A stretch of 7,058 nt of DNA from T1SED10-198M sp003554345 [NCBI: Candidatus Sumerlaeota bacterium] (GCA_003554345.1 PWGE01000071.1:1-7058), one strand, 5' to 3'. Counted from the first letter of the stretch, positions 1 to 6,605 are shown. Translations and numbers: made by a program. The notes: generated by a model from the sequence alone, not told the origin.

Positions 1-86
1 GGCATCGGATAAATAAGTACGCACTGATCCCTCTGGTTATGAAAGGAAAAGTATTTGAGGATGGAGTATTAAAGGAGGCCGCTTAA
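1..86 (+). CDS. C-terminal end of an unidentified protein (5' partial)
   Basis: The frame starting at base 3 is open from the window edge to a TAA at 84-86 and encodes 27 residues ending in GVLKEAA. The other two forward frames stop within the first 15 bases. The residue mix (hydrophobic ALIPLVMKGKVF, then a charged tail) looks like real coding sequence. I do not recognise the family from so short a piece. The next gene starts 129 bases downstream behind its own promoter, so the two are probably separate transcription units. Confidence 0.6.
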   Translation, partial: HRINKYALIPLVMKGKVFEDGVLKEAA

Positions 87-138
87 TTTTATGTCCCATA
101 CACAACATTTTGACATTTCCCAGCCAATGAGCGATTGC

Positions 139-168
139 ATGACATTTATTTTGAGAGCCTGCTATAAT
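139..168 (+). promoter_or_regulatory. sigma-A-type promoter with extended -10
   Basis: The -10 box TATAAT (163-168) is perfect and preceded by TGC, giving the extended form TGnTATAAT. The -35 box ATGACA (139-144) matches TTGACA at five of six positions, with an 18-base spacer. Transcription would begin near 175, about 40 bases before the exonuclease gene at 216. An exact TTGACA at 110-115 lies too far upstream to pair with this -10. Confidence 0.75.
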
Positions 169-215
169 AGACAAATATCGCGAGGTCATAATCTGTCAGG
201 AAAGGGAAGTATTCT

Positions 216-1055
216 ATGTTAAAACATACCTTTATCCATATACCAGAGGTAGGGACTTACACAGAACGGGCTCTCTGGCGGAATGGTATAACCTCGATGG
301 AAAAGTTCCTGGACTCTCCTCCGGAATATTTTTCCCCTGCCAGGGTGAGCTATATGGTCCGGCACATACAGGTAGCACTGAAAAAAATAGTGACCCGGGA
401 TGCGCAGTATTTTTATAATGCCCTGCCGACCTGGGAACACTGGCGTATATTTAAGGAATTTAAAAATTCCACTGCCTATATTGATATTGAAACCACTGGA
501 TTGGACTCTCCTGGAAACATCATAACTACGATTGCCCTTTATGACGGCAAGCAAATCAGGTATTACGTCCAGGGTGAGAACCTTGATGATTTTGTTGAGG
601 ATATTATGCAATATGAGGTTATTGTAACCTATAATGGAAAATGCTTTGATGTGCCTTTTATTGAGCGGTATTTTGGCATAGAGATGCCTCATGTTCACCT
701 GGATCTTCGCTACATATTACGAAGTCTGGGATATCGAGGAGGCTTGAAGTCCTGTGAAAAGCAACTGGGGATAGGTCGGACAGGCAGCCTGCAGGAAATT
801 CATGGCTTTTTTGCCGTGCTGCTCTGGCAGGACTACGAAAGCCGCAAAGATATCAAATCTCTGGAAACACTGCTTTCTTATAATATTGAGGACGTATTGA
901 GCCTGGAACACCTTATGATCAAGGCATATAACCAGAAGATTGCCAGCATTCCTTTGCCTGTTGAGCCATTGCAAGATCCTTCTCCTCCATCAAACCCTTT
1001 TAAAATTGATGTAAACACGGTCATAAGATTAAAGAAAAAACATTTCTCCTGGTAG
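216..1055 (+). CDS. RNase H-like DEDD-family exonuclease, YprB/COG3359 type
   Basis: A 279-residue predicted 3'-5' exonuclease of the DnaQ-like fold, probably cytoplasmic. The three Exo motifs are visible: DIETTGLD with Asp90 and Glu92 (Exo I), VTYNGKCFDVPFI at about 137-149 with Asn140 and Asp145 (Exo II), and YNIEDVLSLEHL at about 222-233 with Asp226 (Exo III), so all four acidic metal ligands appear present. His161 and Asp163 sit in the HLDL segment usual for this family. Residues 7-35 (HIPEVG, LWRNGI, FLD) form the helix-hairpin-helix-like N-terminal region typical of COG3359. Bacillus YprB is longer and carries a C-terminal extension missing here, so this is the short form. ATG 216 has the site AGGAAAGGGA at 198-207. 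The nucleic acid substrate cannot be read from sequence. There are no obvious partner genes. Confidence 0.88.
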   Translation: MLKHTFIHIPEVGTYTERALWRNGITSMEKFLDSPPEYFSPARVSYMVRHIQVALKKIVTRDAQYFYNALPTWEHWRIFKEFKNSTAYIDIETTGLDSPGNIITTIALYDGKQIRYYVQGENLDDFVEDIMQYEVIVTYNGKCFDVPFIERYFGIEMPHVHLDLRYILRSLGYRGGLKSCEKQLGIGRTGSLQEIHGFFAVLLWQDYESRKDIKSLETLLSYNIEDVLSLEHLMIKAYNQKIASIPLPVEPLQDPSPPSNPFKIDVNTVIRLKKKHFSW

Positions 1056-1076
1056 GGTCCGGAATTGCAGGTGGTT

Positions 1077-1265
1077 ATGGAGCACTTTCATCAGCTAAAT
1101 GGAAAAAGAGCTTTGCTTGAGGATCTTTATGACAGCCCTTTACATATACATATCCTTTCAACAAAAGCATTTGATATTACAAAATCTTCCGGTTTACTCA
1201 AAACAGTAAAATTGACCATTATTCCCCAGTCTGATCATTTCTTTATCTGGAGTTCCAGCAATTAA
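1077..1265 (+). CDS. doubtful small reading frame, possible gene remnant
   Basis: From ATG 1077 the frame encodes 62 residues to TAA 1263-1265; a TTG at 1065 would give 66. It begins 21 bases after the exonuclease stop. There is no well-placed ribosome binding site, since the GCAGGTGG at 1067-1074 is only two bases from the ATG. The stretch KLTIIPQSDHFF loosely recalls the C-terminal catalytic-histidine region of alpha/beta hydrolases (IPGADHFF), but the part before it does not fit such an enzyme. It could be the tail of a decayed gene, a small orphan protein, or chance. I assign no function. Confidence 0.25.
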   Translation: MEHFHQLNGKRALLEDLYDSPLHIHILSTKAFDITKSSGLLKTVKLTIIPQSDHFFIWSSSN

Positions 1266-1274
1266 ATGGTAGGA

Positions 1275-1326
1275 TTAACGATAATCAATCAGTAAATATA
1301 ATGACATTAAGATAATCAACCAGTAA
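1275..1326 (+). promoter_or_regulatory. hexosaminidase promoter with paired operator-like direct repeats
   Basis: A perfect -10 TATAAT lies at 1297-1302, with a weak -35 TTAACG at 1275-1280 (four of six) and a 16-base spacer. Two copies of GATAATCAAYCAGTAA occur at 1280-1295 and 1311-1326, differing at one base. The first fills the spacer between -35 and -10 and the second covers the expected start of transcription. Their starts are 31 bases apart, about three helical turns, so one regulator could bind both on the same face. Position over the promoter suggests repression. The regulator is unknown. Confidence 0.55.
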
Positions 1327-1347
1327 TCTTAAGTAGGGAGGAAAGAA

Positions 1348-3588
1348 ATGAGAAAAAATTATTTATGCTGGAATTTCCTTATTGTATTAATTTTGTTATA
1401 CTCGGGTCTTATGATTCATACATCAGAACACGGCAAGACCGCCTCTTCTCTGAATATCATTCCTGAGCCTGCCAGCACAGAAGTATTTGATGGCAGTTTT
1501 ACCCTTGCAGAAACCACACCTGTTTATGCTGATTGCGAGAAAAGCGAAGAAACAGCCCAATATTTTGCTGAAGAACTCAGCAAAAGAGCAGGATTAAATG
1601 TGGAGGTTGATACAACGGGTTCGGGGGATGATGAAGAAGGGGTTTATCTTGAGATTACCGACAATGTGGATTTGCCTCACGAAGAAGGATATCATCTGGA
1701 AATTGAGGAAAATCGGGTAAAGGTGCGGGCTTCGACCCAGCAGGGACTTTTTTATGGCATACAGTCTTTACTCCAGCTGATAGATCCTGTGGAAGAAATG
1801 GGTGAACCCCAGGCGCTTCCCAGCCTCAAAATCACAGATTATCCTGAATTTGACTGGCGCGGCATGCACCTGGATGTCTGCCGTCACTTCTTTTCAACTG
1901 ATTTCATCAAAGAAATGCTCGATTTGATGGCTATGCACAAAATGAACTCCTTTCACTGGCATTTAACGGAAGACCAGGGGTGGCGCATTGAAATTGAAGA
2001 GTATCCCAGGCTCACGGAAGTAGGTGCCTGGCGTGATTGCATCGGTTTTGAGCTTGATCCTGCCGATTCCACCCATTATAATGAAAAAGGTGAATATGGG
2101 GGATATTATAGCCGGGAAGAAATTAAAGAAATCATAGAATATGCTCAATCACTGCATATAAATATTGTACCGGAAATTGAGATGCCCGGTCATGCCATGG
2201 CGGCTTTAACCGCTTATCCGGAACTATCCTGTACCGGGGGACCATTTGAGATACCTTTACGGGGTGGTGTTTTTGATGATGTTTTTTGCGCGGGAAAAGA
2301 TGAAACTTTCGAGTTTCTCAAAAATGTCTTAAGTGAAGTTATCGATTTGTTCCCGGGCAAGTATGTGCATATCGGTGGCGATGAATGTCCCAAAACCAGG
2401 TGGGAAGAATGTGAAGATTGCCAGCAAAGAATAGAAGAGGAAGGGCTGGCGGATGAAGATGAATTGCAGAGCTACTTTATTCATCGTATCGAGGAATTTT
2501 TATCAGAAAAAGATAAACGACTCATCGGCTGGGATGAGATAAAAGAAGGGGGATTGGCTCCCGGTGCTACCGTTATGTCATGGCGGGGTAAAGACCCGGG
2601 CATTCAGGCTGCAAAAGACGGTCATGATGTGGTCATGTCGCCTACCTCTCACTGTTATTTTGATTTTTACCAGTGGGAAGCAGAAGAACCACGCGCTATC
2701 GGGGGGTTAATAAAATTGGAAGATGTGTACACCTTTCGTCCTGCACCCCCTGAAATCCCCGAGGATAAAAGACATCACATACTGGGGGGACAGGGTAATA
2801 TCTGGACGGAAGACCTGCCTAACAGGGATGCTGTCACCTATATGGCACTGCCTCGTATGAGCGCTCTTTCCGAAACTGTATGGTCTCCTGAAGATAAACG
2901 TGACTGGGAAGATTTTTCTCAAAGACTCCTTGTGCATCTGCAGAGACTGGAGGCAAGAGATGTGGATTATCGAGTCCCCGGTGGCATAACCATTGAAGAA
3001 AAGGAAAAAGGCAAAATAGAAATGACGCCTGAATTACCGGACTCCGAAATTTATTATACCGTTAACGGAACCGAACCCGGGCCACATTCTTCGATCTATG
3101 AAGAACCTCTGACTTTTGAGGAACCAACCCTGGTACGGGCTCGAGTGATTTTGCCTGATAAGAAAATGGGTCATGTCTTTGAGCATATCAGTAACCGTCC
3201 TTCTTATTCTGTGGATGCGAATATTCATTTCTTTGCCCAGGATGTGCCCGAAAATATATTTGACGGCTTTCATGAAACCTATTTTCAGTCCCGATGGGCT
3301 CCGAATGATAATGCATATCTCACTCTTACCTTCGATGAGCCCTATTCTGCAGAAAGACTGCTGGTTTTTTCCGGCGATGAAAGAAAAGATTGGCAAATCA
3401 AAGATGGCATAGTAGAGGTTTCAGAAGATGGTGAGACATTCGAAAAGTTATCTGAGTTCAATCACGGCATAGCTGTGGGAGATCTGAATTTTGATGTCAA
3501 AGCCCTGCGTGTTTCTATCACAAAAGATCATAGCGATAGAGTGATTATACGGGAATTGCAATTCGAAGAGCAGGTGAAGAGAAGATAG
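1348..3588 (+). CDS. exported beta-N-acetylhexosaminidase, glycoside hydrolase family 20
   Basis: This 746-residue enzyme would remove terminal N-acetylglucosamine or N-acetylgalactosamine from chitooligosaccharides, glycans or peptidoglycan fragments outside the membrane. Residues 1-25 are a signal peptide or anchor (MRKN, then a hydrophobic run) without a lipobox. Residues 35-160 form the GH20b domain. The TIM-barrel catalytic domain runs from about 168 to 535. It starts DWRGMHLDVCRHF (Arg171), continues with HWHLTEDQGWR (203-213) and EIEMPGH (276-282), and carries the catalytic pair Asp345-Glu346 in HIGGDE. Substrate-binding aromatics lie in LIGWDE, SWRG, YFDFYQ and GNIWTE. Residues 540-610 resemble the chitobiase C-terminal domain (YYTVNGTEPG), and 625-742 a discoidin-like carbohydrate-binding domain. 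The mature protein is rich in Glu and Asp. ATG 1348 follows the strong site AGGGAGG (1335-1341). No other glycan gene adjoins it. The 3' side shows no clear terminator. Confidence 0.95.
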   Translation: MRKNYLCWNFLIVLILLYSGLMIHTSEHGKTASSLNIIPEPASTEVFDGSFTLAETTPVYADCEKSEETAQYFAEELSKRAGLNVEVDTTGSGDDEEGVYLEITDNVDLPHEEGYHLEIEENRVKVRASTQQGLFYGIQSLLQLIDPVEEMGEPQALPSLKITDYPEFDWRGMHLDVCRHFFSTDFIKEMLDLMAMHKMNSFHWHLTEDQGWRIEIEEYPRLTEVGAWRDCIGFELDPADSTHYNEKGEYGGYYSREEIKEIIEYAQSLHINIVPEIEMPGHAMAALTAYPELSCTGGPFEIPLRGGVFDDVFCAGKDETFEFLKNVLSEVIDLFPGKYVHIGGDECPKTRWEECEDCQQRIEEEGLADEDELQSYFIHRIEEFLSEKDKRLIGWDEIKEGGLAPGATVMSWRGKDPGIQAAKDGHDVVMSPTSHCYFDFYQWEAEEPRAIGGLIKLEDVYTFRPAPPEIPEDKRHHILGGQGNIWTEDLPNRDAVTYMALPRMSALSETVWSPEDKRDWEDFSQRLLVHLQRLEARDVDYRVPGGITIEEKEKGKIEMTPELPDSEIYYTVNGTEPGPHSSIYEEPLTFEEPTLVRARVILPDKKMGHVFEHISNRPSYSVDANIHFFAQDVPENIFDGFHETYFQSRWAPNDNAYLTLTFDEPYSAERLLVFSGDERKDWQIKDGIVEVSEDGETFEKLSEFNHGIAVGDLNFDVKALRVSITKDHSDRVIIRELQFEEQVKRR

Positions 3589-4003
3589 AAGAGAAAAAGA
3601 TTGTCTCACGGAAAGTCAAACCAGGAAACAGGAGTTTGTTAGAGAAGAGGTAATAAGTGATAAGTAATAGTTAATAGAGATACAACTTCACGAGTAAGAA
3701 TGGGAGATTACAAAGAGAGAAGAGTTCAAGCCAGGAAACAAAGATAACAGAATCCAGAATAAGACTAAGATAAAGACTATATCACGCTCGCGAAGACACA
3801 AAGCCATACTACGGAAAAAGAAATAGGGGAAAATAAATCACATAAAGCTGAGAAATATTTTTTGGAAAAGAGAATCAGATGAAGAGTCTTAATCCTCAGA
3901 AATAAGAATGTGTCACGCAAAGAAACTCGCCAGGTCAAGCTCACAAAGCAATACATAACGTACAAGAATCGACAGAAGGCAAAGAAACCAAAGATCGCAA
4001 ACG
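3589..4003. other. gene-free purine-rich spacer
   Basis: No convincing gene, RNA gene or terminator is seen. The + strand is strongly enriched in A and G. A 15-base direct repeat, TCAARCCAGGAAACA, occurs at 3616-3630 and 3726-3740. Phrases such as GCGAAGACACAAAGCC (3789-3804) and CACGCAAAGAAACTCGCC (3914-3931) resemble each other and the CACGAAA repeat at the window's right end. Confidence 0.5.
3650..3677. repeat. 7-base degenerate tandem repeat
   Basis: Four consecutive 7-base units read GTAATAA, GTGATAA, GTAATAG and TTAATAG. Each differs from its neighbour by one or two bases. The run lies 60 bases after the hexosaminidase stop and carries stop codons in every forward frame, so it is non-coding. 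Confidence 0.6.
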
Positions 4004-4190
4004 CGCCAGAGTCGGACTTTCAGAATAAGAATAAGATGCCGATTTGGAAATCGGCGCTCCCAGGAAGCCAGAAGTACACTCATGAAGTGCAAGTTTTTTT
4101 AGCGACGTGTACTATATTTTGTAGATTTCTATTTTCAGAGGAGTTATTCACGCTGATGCGGACATCAGCGCTACCAATCATGAAAATAGA
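4004..4190. repeat. composite hairpin repeat, copy 1 (modules H2 then H1)
   Basis: Module H2 starts CGCCAGAGT and runs through CAGAATAAGAATAAGATGCC. Its hairpin is GCCGATT (4038-4044), loop TGGA, AATCGGC (4049-4055), with the tail GCTCCCAGG. It then has a T7 run at 4094-4100 inside the inverted pair AGTACAC (4073-4079) and GTGTACT (4107-4113). Module H1 begins at the shared motif TCTATTTTCAGAGG. Its hairpin is CGCTGATG (4151-4158), loop CGGA, CATCAGCG (4163-4170), followed by CTACCAATC. The 137 bases from 4004 to 4140 align nearly throughout with 6898-7031. Confidence 0.85.
4128..4190. repeat. 63-base hairpin unit with perfect terminal inverted repeats
   Basis: TCTATTTTCA at 4128-4137 and TGAAAATAGA at 4181-4190 are exact reverse complements and enclose the 8-base-pair H1 hairpin. 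The shape is that of a very small MITE-like unit. The right-hand end is absent from the other H1 copies in this window, so it may be chance or the only intact copy. No target site duplication is clear. Confidence 0.5.
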
Positions 4191-4250
4191 GCTTTATTCC
4201 AATTTTAGCGGTGGATTGCTGAATAATAATTTCTCAAGGTATTTTTTCAG

Positions 4251-4415
4251 GGGAATCAGAGCCGATACCGCCAGAGGCGGACTGTAAGTCGGAGATCGGC
4301 GCTCCCAGGGAAGCAGCAAGCCAATAGTGAGGTTCAAGTTTTTTTATCAAAGTACTTTGTATTATTAAGAGTTTATTTTCAGAAGGGTATTTATGCCAGG
4401 ACGAGAGCTTGTTTT
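4251..4415. repeat. composite hairpin repeat, copy 2 (expanded H2, decayed H1)
   Basis: The H2 outer stem GCCGAT (4261-4266) pairs with ATCGGC (4295-4300) as in other copies. Here the loop is 28 bases and holds two further hairpins, CCGCC-AGA-GGCGG (4268-4280) and GACT-GTA-AGTC (4280-4290, sharing one base). The common tail GCTCCCAGG and a T7 run (about 4339-4345) follow. H1 resumes with ATTTTCAGA at 4375-4383, but its hairpin (GCCAGGACGAGAGCTTG) no longer pairs well. Confidence 0.75.
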
Positions 4416-4430
4416 TGCTGTTCTTTACCA

Positions 4431-4463
4431 TTTTGACTCCTGTCTCCTATATTCTGACTCCTG
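4431..4463. repeat. short direct repeat TTYTGACTCCTG
   Basis: TTTTGACTCCTG (4431-4442) and TTCTGACTCCTG (4452-4463) match at 11 of 12 bases with a 21-base period. A related TGTCTCCT lies between them. The run sits between repeat copies 2 and 3 and has no coding potential that I can see. Confidence 0.55.
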
Positions 4464-4469
4464 AGGATA

Positions 4470-4620
4470 TTTCTATTTTCAGAAGGTTCCTTATGCCAGC
4501 CGAGAGCTGGCACCACCAATGATAAACCTGTCAGAGTGAACTTGCAGAATAAAAACAAGATGCCAATTAAGCAAGAAATAATTCATGTGCAAGAACAGAG
4601 CTTTCAAGTTTTAAGAGGTG
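4470..4620. repeat. composite hairpin repeat, copy 3 (good H1, decayed H2)
   Basis: H1 begins TTTCTATTTTCAGAAGG and carries the stem TGCCAGC (4494-4500), loop CGAGA, GCTGGCA (4506-4512), followed by CCACCAAT. The junction TCAGAGTGAACTTGCAGAAT (4531-4550) matches the same junction in copy 5. H2 then reads AAAAACAAGATGCCAATTAA and has lost its hairpin. Similarity fades before the downstream - strand gene ends at 4654. Confidence 0.75.
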
Positions 4621-4653
4621 GTGGGGAATTCAATGGTAGATGCCGGGATGTAA

Positions 4654-5361
4654 TCAGTCCGGTAGCTTTTCGCCGGCAGGTGGGCTTTTTTTAATGTCCA
4701 TAATCTTTACTACCGTCAGAATGAACAGGACGGTCACGGCGATAAACAGTCCTTTATAACCCATAAGGCTGAGAACAGTGACAATAACGCCGGCAGTGCA
4801 TACCCCTATAAACATGCAGCCAATAGACTTCCAGAAGTCCAGTCCCAGCAGATAAGCGGCTAAAGAACCGGTCCATGCTCCTGTTACAGGCAGGGGTATA
4901 GAAACAAAAAGAATTAATCCCAGCTCTTCATATTTTTCAATGAGGCCGCTTCTTTTCCTCGTTCTGGCAAAAACCCAGTCAAGAAGGCGTTTTAATACAG
5001 GGACGTGCTGGGCAAATTTTGTGAACTGACCGAAAAATAGCAGGATGAAAAATGTGGGTATAATATTCCCGATGATGCTGAGAAAATAGACACCCAGAGG
5101 ATGTAAATTAAAACCAACTATACCGACGGGAATAGAGCCACGCAGTTCAAAAACAGGAAGCATGGAAATAAGGAAAACCGTTACTTCCCGGGGAACATGC
5201 TCTTCTATAGCCATGACTATTTGTTGCTTAATAGGGGAGTGAACCACCTCGTCGAGTTCTTCTTTGCTTTCAACAGGGGCTTCTGCCTGCAAAGGAAGAA
5301 AACTCCAGAAGATAATCGTACAGATCAGACAGACAACCAGAAAGTTCAAACTTTTTTGCAT
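4654..5361 (-). CDS. COG2426 / Sm_multidrug_ex (PF06695) membrane protein
   Basis: A 235-residue integral membrane protein of the family named 'small multidrug export protein'. The name is inherited and the transported substrate is not established. Residues 1-27 look like a signal peptide (hydrophobic core, then LQAEA). Residues 28-55 are an acidic extracytoplasmic segment. The family signatures are MLPVFELRGSIPVG (67-80) and SIPLPVTGAWTGSLAAYLLG (154-173). Hydrophobic segments lie near 60-80, 88-112, 145-172, 178-198 and 204-220, and the C-terminus is short and charged. The Pro- and Gly-rich re-entrant look recalls the DedA/VTT proteins. ATG 5361 has only a weak site, GTGAGAG, seven bases upstream. 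It has its own promoter. No clear terminator follows the stop; the sequence runs into repeat copy 3. Confidence 0.9.
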   Translation of the reverse strand: MQKSLNFLVVCLICTIIFWSFLPLQAEAPVESKEELDEVVHSPIKQQIVMAIEEHVPREVTVFLISMLPVFELRGSIPVGIVGFNLHPLGVYFLSIIGNIIPTFFILLFFGQFTKFAQHVPVLKRLLDWVFARTRKRSGLIEKYEELGLILFVSIPLPVTGAWTGSLAAYLLGLDFWKSIGCMFIGVCTAGVIVTVLSLMGYKGLFIAVTVLFILTVVKIMDIKKSPPAGEKLPD

Positions 5362-5400
5362 TATTTTTCTCTCACTATGGGTTGGTAAAGGATTTTCGCA

Positions 5401-5428
5401 ATTATATCACTTCTCATTTAAGTTGCAG
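5401..5428 (-). promoter_or_regulatory. promoter of the COG2426 gene
   Basis: On the - strand a perfect TATAAT lies at 5401-5406, preceded by TGA (5407-5409), again an extended -10. The -35 position holds only CTGCAA (5423-5428; three of six, 16-base spacer), which an extended -10 can tolerate. Transcription would begin near 5394 and leave a leader of about 33 bases. Confidence 0.6.
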
Positions 5429-5647
5429 ATAAAATCCACCATATAGTGACTCTTATCAGGTTCTATCAATCATGAGACTTCCCTCTTTTTCAGCTGTAAA
5501 AACTGGACAACCGAAAAAACATTCTCACCGAGTGGAAAAATAAGGCTGAAATAGGGCTATAAATATTCTAGACATGAAGATCTAATATATTAGCATTCAT
5601 TATATATATTAGTATTAATGAGGTTGGCATTAATATCTGGAAAGACT
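5429..5647. other. AT-rich spacer between the two - strand genes
   Basis: No gene is supported. A 13-base direct repeat, ATATATTAGYATT, occurs at 5585-5597 and 5604-5616. A 7-base-pair inverted repeat, ATTAATG (5614-5620) and CATTAAT (5628-5634), lies just after the PP-loop gene's stop. It is AT-only apart from one pair and has no T-run behind it on the - strand, so it is at best a weak terminator. Confidence 0.45.
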
Positions 5648-6496
5648 TTATAACCGGATCTTTTCAAAGTTTCGTCTTTGTTGTCTGTCTCCCTTTTTGG
5701 AATAAGCATTTTGCAGAAGGTATGCCTGTTCAAGGGCCGATTTTCTTTTTTCATGATAATAGACGGCAGGCTTTCCCTTGCCTGAAATGATGGTGTTTTT
5801 GTACTGTTCCAGGACTTTATTTTCTTCTTTATTTCTCCCCACGACATACCAGATATTCTCAATATAAAAATGTTTACCCGTGGTAGCCAGAGGAAGGGTC
5901 TTTTCACTTATAAGCTTTTTTTTTAAAAGAAGTGCCAGTCTGTCTCTGAGTTCTATATCACACAGGAGACAGCCGGGCCCGGGAGTAGGGTAATCGATAC
6001 CAAATTCTTCTGCCAGCTCCATCTGTTTAACCCTCTGTCGTCCCCGGATACCAAGTTCATCAAGGGGTCTATACATTGTAAATTCAATCTCACTATCTAT
6101 ATATTGCATTTTCTTTATCGTCTGGGAGAGGGGTCTTTGGCCAACAACCTCCCCTGAAGCAATGACCTTTATATCATGTTTATCGGCATATTCTTTTGCC
6201 TTTCTGAAAAGAAATATTTTGCAGTCCACACAGGGATTTACTCCTTTTCCCCGCGGATATTTAGGGTCTTTCAGTACTTCCAGGTATTCTTCCAGCAAAC
6301 GCCCCCGGGTAACATCCAGAACGGTAAGTTTTATATCAAACCGGGGAAATTTAACAGCATCGTAGCGAATACGGCGACTTCCACCAAAGGGAAGCTTGAA
6401 GTGCAGGGCTTCTACATCATATCCTTTATTTCGCATAAGAAATACAGTCAGTTTGGAGTCGAGTCCACCGGAATATAAAACCAACGCCTTTTTCAT
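5648..6496 (-). CDS. PP-loop ATPase related to tRNA thiolation enzymes (ThiI/MnmA-like), with NFACT-R_2-like C-terminus
   Basis: A 282-residue cytoplasmic protein that probably adenylates a tRNA base for sulfur transfer. The PP-loop is SGGLDS at residues 9-14. GEVVGQRPLSQ (115-125) is a hallmark of this MnmA/ThiI-like group. There are only four cysteines, in two CxxC pairs: Cys89/Cys92 (NPCVDCK) and Cys176/Cys179 (GCLLCD). This suggests a metal or 4Fe-4S site as in TtuA/TtcA, but that is inference. Residues about 205-260 (GKHFYIENIWYVVGRNKEEN) resemble the NFACT-R_2/DUF814 RNA-binding domain. I chose ATG 6496, which has GGAAAGG eight bases upstream. The longer frame's TTG at 6565 falls inside the promoter's -35 box. 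The ThiI THUMP domain is absent. The exact base modified is unknown. Confidence 0.85.
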   Translation of the reverse strand: MKKALVLYSGGLDSKLTVFLMRNKGYDVEALHFKLPFGGSRRIRYDAVKFPRFDIKLTVLDVTRGRLLEEYLEVLKDPKYPRGKGVNPCVDCKIFLFRKAKEYADKHDIKVIASGEVVGQRPLSQTIKKMQYIDSEIEFTMYRPLDELGIRGRQRVKQMELAEEFGIDYPTPGPGCLLCDIELRDRLALLLKKKLISEKTLPLATTGKHFYIENIWYVVGRNKEENKVLEQYKNTIISGKGKPAVYYHEKRKSALEQAYLLQNAYSKKGDRQQRRNFEKIRL

Positions 6497-6536
6497 AGAT
6501 GGTACCTTTCCAGAAATATGCGTGTAATGGTGATAA

Positions 6537-6565
6537 AGTGTAACATGAGTAAAATAGTAATTCAA
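6537..6565 (-). promoter_or_regulatory. promoter of the PP-loop gene
   Basis: On the - strand the -35 is TTGAAT (6560-6565; four of six) and the -10 is TACACT (6537-6542; four of six) with TGT before it, an extended -10. The spacer is exactly 17 bases. Transcription would begin near 6530, giving a leader of about 34 bases. If correct, the TTG at 6565 cannot be the start codon. Confidence 0.5.
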
Positions 6566-6605
6566 GGTACCTGATTGGATAAGTCATTTAAAGGAGCGAA
6601 GAGAG

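Noticed and set aside
110-115. TTGACA as the -35 of the exonuclease promoter.
   Set aside because: It is 47 bases from the TATAAT, too far; ATGACA at 139-144 has the right spacing.
91-222. A 43-codon + strand frame from ATG 91 behind AAAGGAGG (71-78), overlapping the exonuclease start.
   Set aside because: The spacing to the ATG is 12 bases, the AGGAGG also encodes the end of the upstream protein, the frame contains the whole exonuclease promoter, and the peptide resembles nothing. A real leader peptide cannot be excluded.
3034-3396. A 120-codon - strand frame antisense to the hexosaminidase (similar ones at 219-698 and 2707-2937).
   Set aside because: The sense strand carries well-conserved domains; the antisense products look like shadows and have no supported start.
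3910-4287. A 125-codon + strand frame.
   Set aside because: It runs through the hairpin repeats of copies 1 and 2, has no good ribosome binding site, and its residue mix follows the repeat sequence.
4234-4431. A 65-codon - strand frame.
   Set aside because: It lies wholly inside repeat copy 2 and its spacer; the protein shows no family features.
4004-4620. A CRISPR array.
   Set aside because: The units are about 180 bases and diverged, there are no uniform spacers, and no cas genes are present.
5590-5907. A 105-codon - strand frame.
   Set aside because: It overlaps the 3' end of the PP-loop gene in another frame and its sequence is typical of a shadow frame.
6497-6565. A 23-residue N-terminal extension of the PP-loop protein from TTG 6565.
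   Set aside because: The start is a TTG that coincides with the predicted -35 box. The PP-loop normally lies within about ten residues of the N-terminus, as it does from ATG 6496, which has a better ribosome binding site.
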